Assembly: GCA_963573305.1 (NCBI GenBank)
Contig: OY754332.1
Span: forward strand, 144,453,977-144,517,976
Direction: 5' to 3'
DNA length: 64,000 nucleotides
Origin: Pyrrhosoma nymphula
Lineage: Eukaryota > Arthropoda > Insecta > Odonata > Coenagrionidae
The first letter of the stretch is position 1; every line of letters begins with the position of its first letter. The notes beneath the pieces are model-generated. The model had not been told where the DNA came from, searched no databases, and saw only the letters and a list, made by a program, of their open reading frames with translations. The translations under genes and the position numbers were made by a program. This document shows, piece after piece, positions 45,015-56,389 of this stretch.

Positions 45015-45665
45015 ATGGGTAATGATACTATTAATTCATTCAATAGTATGAAAGAAGTGAAAATAATTCAGCAAAACATACGTAGTATTAGAAGGAACTT
45101 TGATGCATTTTTGATCAATTTAACTAATTTAGTGTTTAAACCTGCAGTAATTGTACTTACTGAGATATGGATGAGCGAATGTGAGCTAAGTTTTTATAAA
45201 ATAAGTGGTTATAAATCGTTTGCTAATTGCACTGATAATAGTAGAGCCAAAGGTGTCCTTGTGAATGTACTTGAAGACATTCCTTGTCACCCAATTTCGG
45301 TGACACTATCTTCTGCTTATTGTGTATTGTTAACTTTACACTTTGACTTTATTACGTTTCACTTGTTATGTGTATACAGGCATCAGAGTATTCAACCTAA
45401 TCATTTCTTAAATGAAATACAAGGTATCTTTCCAAAAGTTAGTGGTAACCTGGTAATTGTTGGTGATATTAACATAAATATTTTAGATAATAATTACATA
45501 TCAAATGATTATAATAATGTAATGTGCTCCTATGGTTTACATTGTCTGCTGAAACTTCCAACCAGAAAAATGAGATCATCTTCGACTTGTTTAGATCATG
45601 TGTTTGCCAGAATTGCTAATATGTATAAATTTCAATTACATGCTGATGTTCTTCGCCTAGTGTGA
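45015..45665 (+). pseudogene. LINE ORF2 endonuclease (N-terminal two thirds)
   Basis: About 216 codons. Motifs in order: QQNIRSI, LTEIWM with the catalytic Glu, YKISGYKSF, SRAKGVLV, VYRHQSI, VGDININ (GDxN motif), then LPTRK and STCLDHVFA. The SDH catalytic motif that ends the domain is absent because the element jumps to another endonuclease piece at about 45,658. No stops inside this part. Confidence 0.8.
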
Positions 45666-45862
45666 GTTAAGTCTTTATAAAATAAATGGATATAAGTCGT
45701 TTGCTAAATGCAATGATGACAGTAGAGCCAAAGGTGTCCTTGCGTATGTACTTGAAGGCATTCCTTGTCACCCAATTGCGGTCACACTATCTTCTGCTGA
45801 TTGTGTATTGTTTACTTTACACTTTCACTTCATTACGTTTCACTTGTTATGTGTATTTAAAA
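45658..45862 (+). repeat. Second, diverged copy of an endonuclease segment
   Basis: This 205-base stretch repeats 45,178-45,382 with roughly one change in ten bases: both contain GTAGAGCCAAAGGTGTCC, ATTCCTTGTCACCCAATT and TTACGTTTCACTTGTTATGT. It sits directly after the first endonuclease piece. The divergence suggests that two different copies were joined, not a recent tandem duplication. Confidence 0.85.
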
Positions 45863-46017
45863 TTGATTTTTGGTGTGACTAGCATTGCATTAAATTCTAG
45901 GATGATAGCTTCCACACTGTTGTTTAACCACTAAAGCTACCTAAAGCTCCTTCATTGTTGTTACTAAAGTTGTACATTTAAGAAATTTGGAGAAGTAAAT
46001 TTAATATTATTATTATT

Positions 46018-49000
46018 GAATATGTAAAAAAAATATTCCGGGTACATGTATGATACTGATAAAAAATGCCAACATATTATCAGCCAATTATAACTGCATG
46101 ACCATAGTGTAGAAGAATAAGCAAAAGCCGTATTTTATGACGCAACATCTTAAATAGAACAGAAACCTTTCTAGAAAATTAATAAAATATTCCAATGCCA
46201 GAAAATCGATTCATGTTTCAGTATATGACAGTTGCACCTCGCGAACTACAGACGGCCTTTGTATTTCAATACCATGAACAGTTCGCCGATCACTCTGGGG
46301 AAATTCAGCGACAGTGTCTAATTCTAAAATCAAAACTTTATAAATACCCGTCAACAAATAGTGTCTTGAGGAACGCGAACAACTGTATTAACCATGGCTG
46401 GAAAAATCAACTATATATATTTTTTTGGAATTGCAGTGCTTTCTTCACCCTCATCATGAAGGAATTCCACTAAGTTAAGCAAGAGACGGTCACCTTCATT
46501 AAGTTCCATTTGCTTTGTCACTCATCATATTCCTTTTCAAAGTTGATCATAAGGAATTCACAAACTGCTGCTCACTCACTCTTGATTTCATCCGGGGGTG
46601 ACCAGCTTCCTTGAAATATTCCACACTCATCGCCTATTTTCCCCTTCGTACTTATTTAACTTAGTACTCATTTAATACTCCACAGCAGCCTAAGGGACTA
46701 TGACAAGAGTCATAAACTGTGCATTCAGTTGGAACCTTTTGGATATACCCGCCTAAAATCCAAGTTGTGAGATTTTGAGGAAACCCCTCGTTGAACTGGG
46801 GACAAATCTGGCTCTATCATCTGAAATTATGAATTTTTCAAGCTTATGGATTTACTGCAGATGAGATCTAATGTGACCTTTCTTCATTCATTTACTTATT
46901 TGCTCGTTCAAGGATTTTCATTTGAGCTTCTCATCACACAGCTATTGTAGAAAGTATGTGGATTCGCTATAAAATCCAATGCTTTATCATCCGTCAGCAT
47001 AAATAATAACCATGGATACAAAAATAGTACGAGGATATTCAGCAAAAACTAGCCAAGATATGGATGTTATTATATTTATTTATGCCCATTTCAGTGCATT
47101 CTTGCACTGAACCAGGTGCCTATGTTCTTAAGAACATTCGAGACGAAAACCATTTCAGAGATGAATACTTAAAAAGGGTCCAAAGCCTAGGTTGAATTAT
47201 TTGAAATATTTTAGGAATTTTAGCGCATAAAATATTCAGTTCTTTGTCCATGCCGTTTAAACGGGCGGAAAGGTATGAGCTACTCATAACGTAGTATATT
47301 TTGAACTTTCCAATTTAATAGCATGGTCACCTGCTTGTATTCCAAGCTTTTCGTACAAAATATATTGCCAGTGATTTCCATAGAAAATATGTACTTATCT
47401 AGCGTGCCTTGGTGTAGTTTTTATTATCTTTAATATTGCAGAGTGATTAATTTGTTTGCACTCATGTGGTCATCACTTGGTAGCGTTATCTTTCCTATAT
47501 TTCGATAGCACCGGTTACTTAAAACTAATTTTACTGAGTTACTTTTATTAAGCTTGGCAGTTTCTACATAATCTCATATTAGTTTTATGCGAGCAGATTC
47601 TTGACCGATTACATGAATTTCTTATTTTAAAATATGAATAAGTTACACTGCTTGTTGTGGCTTTTTGCTTAAATAAAAATTTAGGAAGTTTTCCTTTTAA
47701 ATAGGACTTGCCTAAATTTCCCCATAGTTATCGATTTAATCCTATCGCACACATTCTATTTTAAAGGTTTACTAGGTATGAAAAGTAAAATACCAATGTT
47801 CAAATTTCTCAGGAAGAACAATTACATCCCAACCAACTAGGTATCGTTACATTTGGTTTGACAACAACAGGCTGTGCTCCCAGAAGTCTTAAGGCGCTTA
47901 GACTTTTAAGAATATGCCAAAATATCGTGTGCAGATTTTTTGCGTTGTGCGCAGTTGTCCCCGAGAGCGTTCATGGCGGGCCTAGACTGAAATATAAGAA
48001 AGATTCAGCTTCGAAATTCCTTGACATCATCACATTACGTGCATTTTGAAAGGCCACCAATGGGTGGCAGCATTCCATTGCTCAGCGCGTTCGGTTTCGC
48101 GTAATCTGCGAAAGGGAATTGTGAGTTTATTAAATGGGGATTTTCATCGTGGGGCTTCCCTATTTGAATTTTATTTTTTCACTTCTTTGCCCTGGATGAC
48201 TCGCAAAAGATAGAGGAATGGAAATCCTATCAAGTATATTAAGTTGGAAGCTAGCAGTCATGGTGGTAACAAGAAAACAAATGATGTAATAAAGGCCACT
48301 AGTATTATCTGGTATACCGCATTGTTGATTGAGCGTAGAATGTTGCTGGAAATGTTGCCTCGCCTACTCTCAAGACTTATAATTAAATTAAGTTCTGCCT
48401 GGTACATGACTGTGGCCCTATACTGTGGCCCGGACACAGGTTTAAAAATTTTTATATTTATGTTTGTTTTTGTTTTAGTAAATATAACATTTAGCAACGA
48501 AAAATAGTACAGAGTCTTATATATTACCTTGTTAATAGACAAAGATTTATGCAAGGGGAAAATTTACAAAGTGGAAAAGGTAATCATAACAATGGACATA
48601 AATGTCCCCACGGAGGGTTTTAATGCCTTAGTGGAGGTTGAGGAATGCGTTGAAAACATTTGACGAAGTGATAAGAGGCTGAGGAAAGGACACATTGAGG
48701 TCTGGAGGTTGAATTATGAGGATTCGGTGACATTGGGAACGTAGGGAAATGGAAAAATGCAAAGCTGGAACATGTGCCAGGTTATAATTGCGTTTGGGAT
48801 TCGTATCTTTATTGTGCTAATTCTGATTCTGATTTTAATGTTTGGTTAACCAATTTCAATGTCTTAATTGTAGGCATAAGTAACTGAATGAAACACCAAA
48901 GATTAGCTAATCTCACTCCCCTTACTTCAAACCTCTAAGTGGAATCGGAAACTATAAATACCTCGGTCTCGTACTGTCCATATGAGACTTGGGAATTTTT

Positions 49001-51199
49001 GTAAGGATGGATCAGTTCTTCGCGGTAAATTCTAAGTTGAAAATTTTAAATAAGAAATATTATGCGGAATCTCTCATTTTGAATCAATTGCGTATTAAAC
49101 TTGTGGATAAGAAAAGAGTATAAGCTTAAGTGTTCTTACATTTTTCGTATTTCGCAATACATGATCACATTTCTCTATATTATTTTATTGCCAACTGCGC
49201 GGGCTTTATCTGTACAAAAAGGGAGGCATCAGGTGCAATGTTGTGGAGTTTGAACATAAGAACAATTTAGAAGATGCAATTTTCCACAGATAAAAATCTC
49301 TCTGTAATTTGAAAAATATTTCCATCACCATCTCAGTCTCTGTTATTATGGATCTTTTCTCGTTTAGTTTTCTCAAATTCACTTAAATTATTCCGTGCAT
49401 GAACCATTCTAAACTGGCAATTCAACGGCATTGAATGCCGTCTATTGATATCAAATGCTACATCCGCTCCCAGTGATATATATTTTGAAGGATAGAAAAG
49501 ATATTTTACTTGAAACAAAAATGCGTAAAGATTACGATGATAAGGAATAGTTTACCATTACCTGTATACAAAAAGGGTGACTGACGTGAAGTTTCTGGAA
49601 AATATCTACTGAAGTTGACAAGTAACTCTTAATAGGGGCGATGATTTTCGAATACGTTTGGCACCAAAAAGATAAATGTACAAGGAAACCTTATGAAGTG
49701 CCAGTGGAATTCTGTCGATTCAGGCGGGTGGGAAATGTATGGAATAATCAGCGGAGAGTAGTGTGAACGCCGCAAGAGGGGGCTGAATGAGGGATGGTTT
49801 CTTCCTCGTGAAATGAAACCTTTCCAGTCTCAAATGGGAATCCGTAAGCCTTTCAATCATGAGGAATAGGATGAATACAGCATTTATGCATCCTTTTTCT
49901 ACGGGAAGTATGGAATGACCCATTGAAAAATCTTACGGCATTAATCTTCTCCAGGAAGAGAAGGAACCTTGTTATTCTGACCAGAGTTGCTCCTTCTAGA
50001 AATAGATGTCAGCTTAGAAAGCCCGGTGCAGTTATTCTCTGCGCCCTCTCGCAAATCGATCGACAGGTATCGAATTCTAATTGGTGATTCTCACTCGATC
50101 TTTTTTTCCGCTCATCCTACGGCTGGCAAGCAAATTTTTTACTTCAATGCGTTTGATGCGATCCTCCGCGTTAGTATATCTCAATCACATAGGTCTTATA
50201 TATGCTCCTCTGTGAACCTGGAAAGGACAACGGAAACCTTCTTTGAAAAATAATCCTCCACTTACCCATATATAGCTTTAGTAGAAAGCTTGATGTTAGT
50301 TGAAAAGAATTTTCCGTTTATTCGACAAGGTACTGAGTGTAAAGAGAATCATTAATTCTATTTTTGTCTCTAAATGAAATCCTTCAGTCACTATGATCCA
50401 TTGTTTTTGATGGAGGTTATTTCCAGCTACTGTACGGTCTTGTGAATTCTAGGGGAACTTAGTTGGTGATACAAGTTCCCTTGAAATGAAATGAAATTCT
50501 ATGACCCTTTCTTAAACTTCCGTCGAATAATTCCGTCAGATCCGTGCAAGGACCTCAAGTTCAAAGTTCATGTTCAGTGTCCTGCGCAGTGTTACTTCGC
50601 TTTCAAAGAGATAGCTTGGCATGATGTCGGTGTGCCTCGCATTATTACTCGGATATGCACTCTCAACAAAATTACGACAATAACTGGTCGTTCGTATGGC
50701 GTAGGAAAAGCATGAAGATCATATCGGAAATAAATGCTCCCGTGAAACCGTATCAATCGGGAATGGGAGTGTTACGAAATCAATATCGTCTCATGTGGTT
50801 GAGGGTAAGTTTGGAAGAAGTCCATTCCGCTTACGTAATTTAAGGTGGGCTTCTCTCAAAATAAAAATCTGAGAAAAACGAGCACGAACTTTTCCATCAA
50901 AGATTGATGACGGATGCACGTGCTTCTATTCGAGGTTTGTCTTCCTTCGAATCCATTAGGGAGATTAAAAATCATATTGTGATTACAGATATTTGAATTC
51001 AAATATTTTAGTTTTGCTTGAAAAGTCGGCCTGCATTCCAATTTTCGACGGCGAAATATATTTTCTAACCCTTAGCAATCTGCCTCCATTTGGCACTAGT
51101 TGAGTGGCCTTATATAGCATGACCTTATGCGCTTGACTATTTGGAAAGCCGAATAACAACTGATGGAATTTGCTCCATCAATGAAACATCAGTTAAACG
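46018..51199. other. No recognisable feature (5.2 kb)
   Basis: AT-rich, many short open frames on both strands, no domain, no tRNA-like boxes and no clear tandem repeat. At 48,950-49,100 a short KYLGLVLS-type peptide recalls a LINE RT, but nothing around it supports that. Confidence 0.45.
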
Positions 51200-51450
51200 C
51201 TATGAGAGTATAGGAAGGTTGAAAGGGAATTCAGCAACGGCCTACTCTTAAAATAAGGCGCCCAGAGATTCACAATTTTACGGGCCATTCGACGGGTAGA
51301 GATCTGCGCTTGAAGTGCTCTCCGCGTGGCGCCTTATTAGAGATCTGAATGACGTTCAAATAATCTCCACCACTGCCGGAATCCGAGCTCAGGCCCTCGG
51401 AGAGGGAAGGCAGTAATTGAACCACCACACAATCCTGGTCCTACACTGCC
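51200..51450 (-). repeat. SINE-like repeat, family X copy 2
   Basis: Shares GGAAGGTTGAAAGGGAATTC, GCTTGAAGTGCTCTCCG, CGCCTTATTAG and CCACTGCCGG with the copy at 52,600-53,050. The B-box region (GAATCCGAGCTCAGGCC) is decayed. Confidence 0.5.
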
Positions 51451-51686
51451 AGGGGTCTGCAAAATACGGCCCGATGGCCACATCCGGCCCAGGAAAGAAT
51501 TATACAGCAATGCACCAATTGTACAATTTTTCAGTGAGAATCCGCAAAAAACGCGTTATTCATATATTTAAAATGCTATAAAAAAATTGTGTTCAAAATA
51601 TACCAATGTGCCATACTGGATCAATATTATTCAGACCTTTATTTTATACTGAACCGTTATGGTATACTTTGAGGAATTTCTTCGCG

Positions 51687-51760
51687 CTTCTACATCTAAA
51701 TACTACCCTGCGAGCCACTGCAGAGGCGTATGGCAGGGGGTTTAGGACACCAGCCACGAA
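51687..51760 (-). mobile_element. Solo 3' end of the LINE family of 9,245-12,200
   Basis: CTACATCTAAATACTACCCT, GCGAGCC, GGCGTATGGCAGGGGG and TTAGGACACCAGCC match 9,248-9,314 in order, in the same orientation. It is a heavily 5'-truncated insertion or the edge of an older copy; the following 300 bases could hold more of it but cannot be matched by eye. Confidence 0.75.
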
Positions 51761-52310
51761 AGGGTACGGATCTAGGGAAGAAGGGGGAAGAGGACAGGTG
51801 AACTTTCGATTGACGATGTGTCTTATGTTAGTGTCATGCTGTCTTTTTTATAATCATGCGTGGTGCGGTGCGTGGATAGGTGGAATATTTGTACCTATCA
51901 GTTTGGCAGCTTATCTCTCATCATCACGGGACCTGATGATAGTGTACTACACCGAAACCAAGGTCGTGCAATTAAGATTTAATGTAGAGTCGTTGGTTTT
52001 TTTTCGATCCTTACTGTCCATCCTTAGACTGCGTGAAACTAAATTATGAATAATATCATTGATTTCGAAAGAGGAGATGAATGAGCCTCCATGGTTTTTA
52101 GTTCCATATATTGGGGCATCCAGAAATGATGATTCTGACGGATAAATCCTCGCCCTAGAGCTCGAACTCCCCTATGCAGGCTCCTCCTGCCTCACGAGGT
52201 GGATGATACTCCTCTCCAGAGCCGCTTCATCTCATCCTCATGAGGGACCAGAGACAAAACTTTTTTCCACCACCAGGCTAGTGGACCCACCTCCACGCTA
52301 TCGGTCGGCA
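51761..52310. other. No recognisable feature
   Basis: An open frame from 51,606 to 52,049 overlaps the LINE tail and has no domain. Confidence 0.45.
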
Positions 52311-52590
52311 TATAACTTTTGAAGCACGACGATCCCCGGTGGTGATTAAATCGATTGGCCTCCCCAAGAAAAATGCGCTTCCCCCCTCTCCCCATTCTCT
52401 GCCCCCGGCCAGCCGAGGGGAGACGCATAACGGGGGGTTTGGCCCGGGGCGAAGCACCCGCCCGGGGGGCATTCGTTCAACACGACACTGAACTGGGGAT
52501 TGGACAAATGCGCACGGGAGCCTATTTTTCATGGATGCGATGACCCGTCCGTAACGAGCAGCGGACGCTTCCTCTACTGGGGTTGTCTGG
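52311..52590. other. GC-rich segment beside SINE
   Basis: GC-rich, with C and G runs. Its left end resembles the left end of the segment at 2,704. Translations on both strands are low in complexity. Confidence 0.35.
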
Positions 52591-52599
52591 TGGCAAGCC

Positions 52600-53050
52600 A
52601 AGAGATTCCCAAGTCAAGCTCTTCGTTGGTCAGTTACTTGGGGAGGCGAACAACATCTTAGGTAATTGGCGCCATAGCAGGCTTGTGAATTGGTCACCTA
52701 GGATAAATAGAGAAATAGACGAAGGTTGGAGAGAAACCCAGCGTCGGCATTACACCACTTTACGAATGGCATGAAGGGGTCCAATGTTAAACGACCTGTT
52801 AGTCCGACGGAATCGGAACGAAGGTTGGAGAGAAACCCAGCGTCGGCATTACACCACTTTACGAATGGCATGAAGGGGTCCAATGTTAAACGACCTGTTA
52901 GTCCGACGGAATCGGAACTACACTTGAAGTGCTCTCTACGGGGCACCTAATTAGTAATCGGAGCTACTCTGTGAAATCCTTGCCACTGCTGGGGCTCGAA
53001 CCCGGGCCTCTTGGTTGGTTAGTCAGTATGTACTACCATCCGATGCCAAG
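52600..53050 (-). repeat. SINE family X copy 3, tRNA-like head at the right
   Basis: Read on the minus strand, a B box GGTTCGAGCCC lies opposite about 52,990-53,000, preceded by a TGGTAGTACATACTG-type region in the A-box position. The body continues leftward through CACTTGAAGTGCTCTC. It is interrupted by an exact duplication of 99 bases (52,719-52,916). Confidence 0.6.
52719..52916. repeat. Perfect 99-bp tandem duplication
   Basis: Two units of 99 bases, 52,719-52,817 and 52,818-52,916, with no differences seen. Neither of the other family X copies has this duplication. It keeps a reading frame only because 99 is divisible by three. Confidence 0.95.
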
Positions 53051-53649
53051 GCAATATGTTGCCACTTGAGGTAACACACGCTAGCCCCTGATTCCGAGAC
53101 CATGACTACCCCGGGATACTGAAGACGCGACCTTGTCATGTTGAAGCCTGCTTCATCCGAGTCCTTCTTCGCTGCAGTTCAAGCCACGCTGGAGAGCTGA
53201 CGGGAGGCATTCAAGGGTGACATTTTCTCTTTCAGACGTTGACTCTTGAAGTAGTTCACAAATATGTCATCAATTCTTACCTCTCGTTGGTTGGAATAAG
53301 AAGCGATGGGCTTCTATGAAAATATCAACCTCGTCATTTGTCAATATGTCTTATTTCATCACAGTCTCTCGGAAATTAATTCTCTTCCACGTACTACTGT
53401 TTTGCCGATTTCACTAGAGCAACATCTCATCGCGCATGTCATAACTGTCCTCCAAAAGTGCTGCCATTATTCCTAAAAATCTTTATTTTACTATCTGTTA
53501 CTTTAATCCCAAACTCACACTGAAATTCCACCTTCGGTTCAATTTTTAGTTATGTTTTGTGCTTCTAATCAATAGTTATTTACCAGTGCATATCGTCTGG
53601 AATCACCATATTGGGGAAAAGCTAAATTTTCATCGCGAATTTTGAGGAC
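53051..53649. other. No recognisable feature
   Basis: Nothing recognised. Confidence 0.5.
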
Positions 53650-53815
53650 ACTGTGTCAAGCCACGGAATTATCGTTACGGAATTACTCGCCATTGCACAT
53701 AAGTGCGAAATTCCACAGAGGAAAAATCGTTCGCCTTGACCGGAATTGGAACCCAGCTCCCTAGATATCGCGCCGAGTGCTTTAGCCAGCTAAACTACCT
53801 TCTTCCCTGTGGATT
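53650..53815 (-). repeat. tRNA-derived SINE head, minus strand
   Basis: On the minus strand: A box TAGTTTAGCTGG (complement of 53,786-53,797) and B box GGGTTCCAATTCC (complement of 53,742-53,753), followed by a body with GTGGAATTTCGCAC. It differs from the SINE families at 12,610, 28,547 and 52,600. Confidence 0.65.
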
Positions 53816-53855
53816 TTTTTCCCTTCTCATTAGTCAATTTTCATTATTAATGGGT

Positions 53856-54671
53856 GGGTAATTCCATGTGAAATCACGGACGAGTTGCCCATACTATATC
53901 AGATTTGTGCCAAATTCTTTGTATGGTTTCTTTATAAGGCCTTTAGTTTTTATACATAATTTTTATGAAAAACTTTGAGTTTTTGCGGAGATACGGGGGT
54001 ATGAAAAATTCGGCATTCGTAAAAACAAGTCCCAGAATTTTCTCATTTCTGTCAGATATAAGAAAGCTAGAAAGTTTCGCTAAGAATCATTTTGTACAAA
54101 AAATATTAGTGTATCTTATTCAAGAGTCAAATTTAAAATTTTTTAACTTTTTTCAATTTTTAAAAATGTTTAAAAATTTAAAATTAAATTAAAAAAATGT
54201 ACCCCACCTTCGATCAATCTCAAATTTTAGGATCATGTAGCCCTTTTCATAGGTAAAGAGGCTGAAAAGTGTCGTTATTTCATATAAGGGAGAAAAATAT
54301 TTTTGTTTATGGCATGCTCTTCACCGTGTCAAAGCCCATCCGGTTGAACAGCAGTTAGGCCTTTCGCTACTTGCCAATGGAGTGAGAAATGCACTATGAT
54401 ATACTTTTAACGTATGGTAGAAGTGTTACTTCAAAAAACGGTCACTTTATATCATGTATATTGCTTCAGTTATAACAGTTACTTCACAGTTGGGTTTAAA
54501 TAACGGTGGTGCAACTCTTGAGGATGATGTGGGTGAATCAACACGGGAGGTCGCACGTTGACACGGAGCTTAATGCGAATCAACTATTTCATTTTGATTT
54601 TAAACGATTATGACCAGATTGGTTTTAAGAGTAGATCTAATTACAACTGTATAAACTACCCTGCCTGTGCT
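53856..54671. repeat. Left terminal inverted repeat (about 816 bp)
   Basis: Matches the reverse complement of 57,324-58,132. Landmarks from outside in: ATTCCATG, CAGATTTGTGCC, TACCCCACCTTCGATC, CCAATGGAGTGAGAAATGCA, GGGAGGTCGCACGTTGACAC and CTGTATAAACTACCCT. Confidence 0.85.
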
Positions 54672-55324
54672 CCCGGCGAGAGCCAACGGACGACTGCCGT
54701 CCGCGTCGCCGACAATACCCCAGCCGCAGCGCCTCCTCCTTCCTGTCTGCTGGTGGTAAAACAATTGCCAAGATCCTGGCGTGGGAGAAAAGTGCAGTGA
54801 CCTTAGGGAAAAACTACGTACGCTCTCCTCCAGATTTCTTCCCCACTTTCTGGGAATTTTCAGGGTGGTGGACTTCCGCGGAATGTTCAGGGTCTGGGGT
54901 TTCGTCGAAGCGCCGGTGACGGTCATCTCCTTCCCTCCCCCGCTGGCTTGGCCCATGGTAATGGGTAGCTACCTACTTAAAGGGTTGAAAATCTGTACAG
55001 TGAAAAATGCAACACATAAATGACTATACCAGGCTTATCATCCTCCTGGCATCAATGTCATTCGTTAAGCTCCGTCGCCTCTTTCCCCTCCATTCCCCTA
55101 CCTGCTGCCCCTCCTTTCCATTCTCTCCCCGACCCATTCCTTCAGAATCCTTTCATTCTTCAATCATTCATCGTATCCTATATGCATTGTGAAGATATTC
55201 GGTTTAGGAAACTGAGCTTGTACTATGGATACGTCAATCGTCTATAGCATTCTTTAGTCTCACTCGTTTGCCGCTGCCGCCGGCATCTGAAAACACAGAC
55301 TAAAGCTATGAATATTACACTAGG
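54672..55324. other. Non-transposase sequence inside the long-TIR element
   Basis: The first 290 bases are GC-rich and unlike the rest of the element. A minus-strand frame (54,956-54,600) translates to a Ser/Arg-rich peptide without a domain and runs into the TIR. The remainder (54,960-55,320) has a small inverted pair TCTTTAGTCT / AGACTAAAG. Possible inserted or captured foreign DNA. Confidence 0.4.
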
Positions 55325-55327
55325 AAA

Positions 55328-55774
55328 TCAATTTCGGTATTTGTTGCAAACGCCATCACTAGGCATTTTACCGTAGGAGGTCGCGAGGTAATGCCACTCT
55401 GTGGGAATATTAAAATCCTTCTCCTGCTGCAACACATTGTCAACATTGTGTATGTTCTTGTACTGACCGGCAGCTCCAACGGAGAAGTAAATTATTTTCT
55501 TTAAATCCTTTACATGTGTTTTCAGGAATCGAACTAGCTTCCTTTGGAAATAAAAGACTGCACCCGTATTGTGGATCATGTGCTCTGAGATTAGAACAAA
55601 ATTTATTGTTTTCAACTCATTTTCTCCTTGCACATACCCAGCAAAAGGGTGTATAATAGCTTGACTGTTGTTCCAGTGAATGCCTTGAGCGCTGTCTTGG
55701 AGTAGAAAAGCATAATTTTCGGAAAAGTCCCCCCCTATGAGAACTTCTCCAGGGTCTAGATTGTCTCGCTTCAT
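55328..55774 (-). pseudogene. Transposase-like gene, putative catalytic part
   Basis: An open frame of 148 codons. It contains GGDFSENYAFLLQDSAQG, then HWNNSQAIIHPF, a long strand-helix region (NFVLISEHMIHNT), then IIYFSVGAAGQYKN and EWHYLATSYGK. The pattern D-F-SENY, followed about 100 residues later by S-D-G-A-A-QYKN and an ATSHGK block, suggests a DDE-type nuclease fold; in relatives I recall, the residue before GAA is Asp. Here it is Val, which would remove a likely metal ligand. The frame stops after CNKYRN. Confidence 0.6.
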
Positions 55775-55808
55775 TTACAAAAAGCCACTTTGTTTCTTGG
55801 CAATGCAG

Positions 55809-56369
55809 TCATGTGCTTAAACTTTTTTTGCTCCCTCTACAAAAACACCAAAAAGTTTCACCGTCCATTATAAGAGTCTCTAAATGACATTTGTGCGTGT
55901 CTGTCCACTTCTTTAAAGTGATATTGCCTATCCATTTTTCTTGAAAATGATTTCGTAAAACGTCTCGGAGTCTGTATGGGTCGCCAAACGTTCTGCTTTT
56001 ACATTGATCGAGAGTGCATTCATCAGTAGGTGGAGAGCACTTCGATATGCACTGAAAGCAATCTCTGTAACTTAAAAAGAGCTTTTCACAGTATTTTGAA
56101 AGAATCTCAGATAATTGGGCTCCTATAAACTTTAGTTTAAAGTTCTGGTGTATTGTGCACACGCATACCACGCCTGACGCACCGGCGAGAACACATTCAG
56201 CTGGCCTTAAATCAGCAAACTTTGAAAAGCCACTTGAAAGACTAGGATTTTCTTTCTTGAACTGGGAGTATATCTTTCTCAAATTACTAAATACTAGCCT
56301 TTTTTGATGTATGACCATACTAACATTTTCGTATGCATTTTTCCACTGTTTATGCCGGGAATTTCCCAA
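55809..56369 (-). pseudogene. Transposase-like gene, middle part
   Basis: An open frame of 186 codons. Visible: KRLVFSNLRKIYSQFKKENP, GFSKFADLRPAECV, GASGVVCVCTIHQNFKL with its Cys/His cluster, then a region with several Cys (CFQC, CSPPTDECTLDQC) and ITLKKWTD. The order of FSKFxxLRP, VCVCxxHQNxKL and a later W-TD block is what I know from the cc8K15.2-like transposon proteins. The Cys/His cluster may bind zinc. It is followed after a 35-base gap and a frame change by the DFSENY part. Confidence 0.65.
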
Positions 56370-56389
56370 CTTATGTCAGGCTCTTAGTA

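Larger units (their letters stand above)
43880..46017 (+). mobile_element. LINE with PHD-finger ORF1, copy 2 (RT deleted)
   Basis: The same family as 1-1,625, here on the plus strand. Order: 5' UTR (about 43,880-44,067), PHD finger, ORF1 domain, endonuclease, then a second diverged endonuclease piece and a 3' end with a short ATT repeat near 45,995-46,012. The reverse transcriptase is missing, so the copy is an internal deletion derivative. ORF1 has a stop near 44,381 and a frame change before 44,475. Confidence 0.8.

Noticed and set aside
48940..49120. KYLGLVLS peptide resembling a LINE reverse transcriptase
   Set aside because: The match is eight residues long, followed by a stop, and no other RT block is visible on either side.
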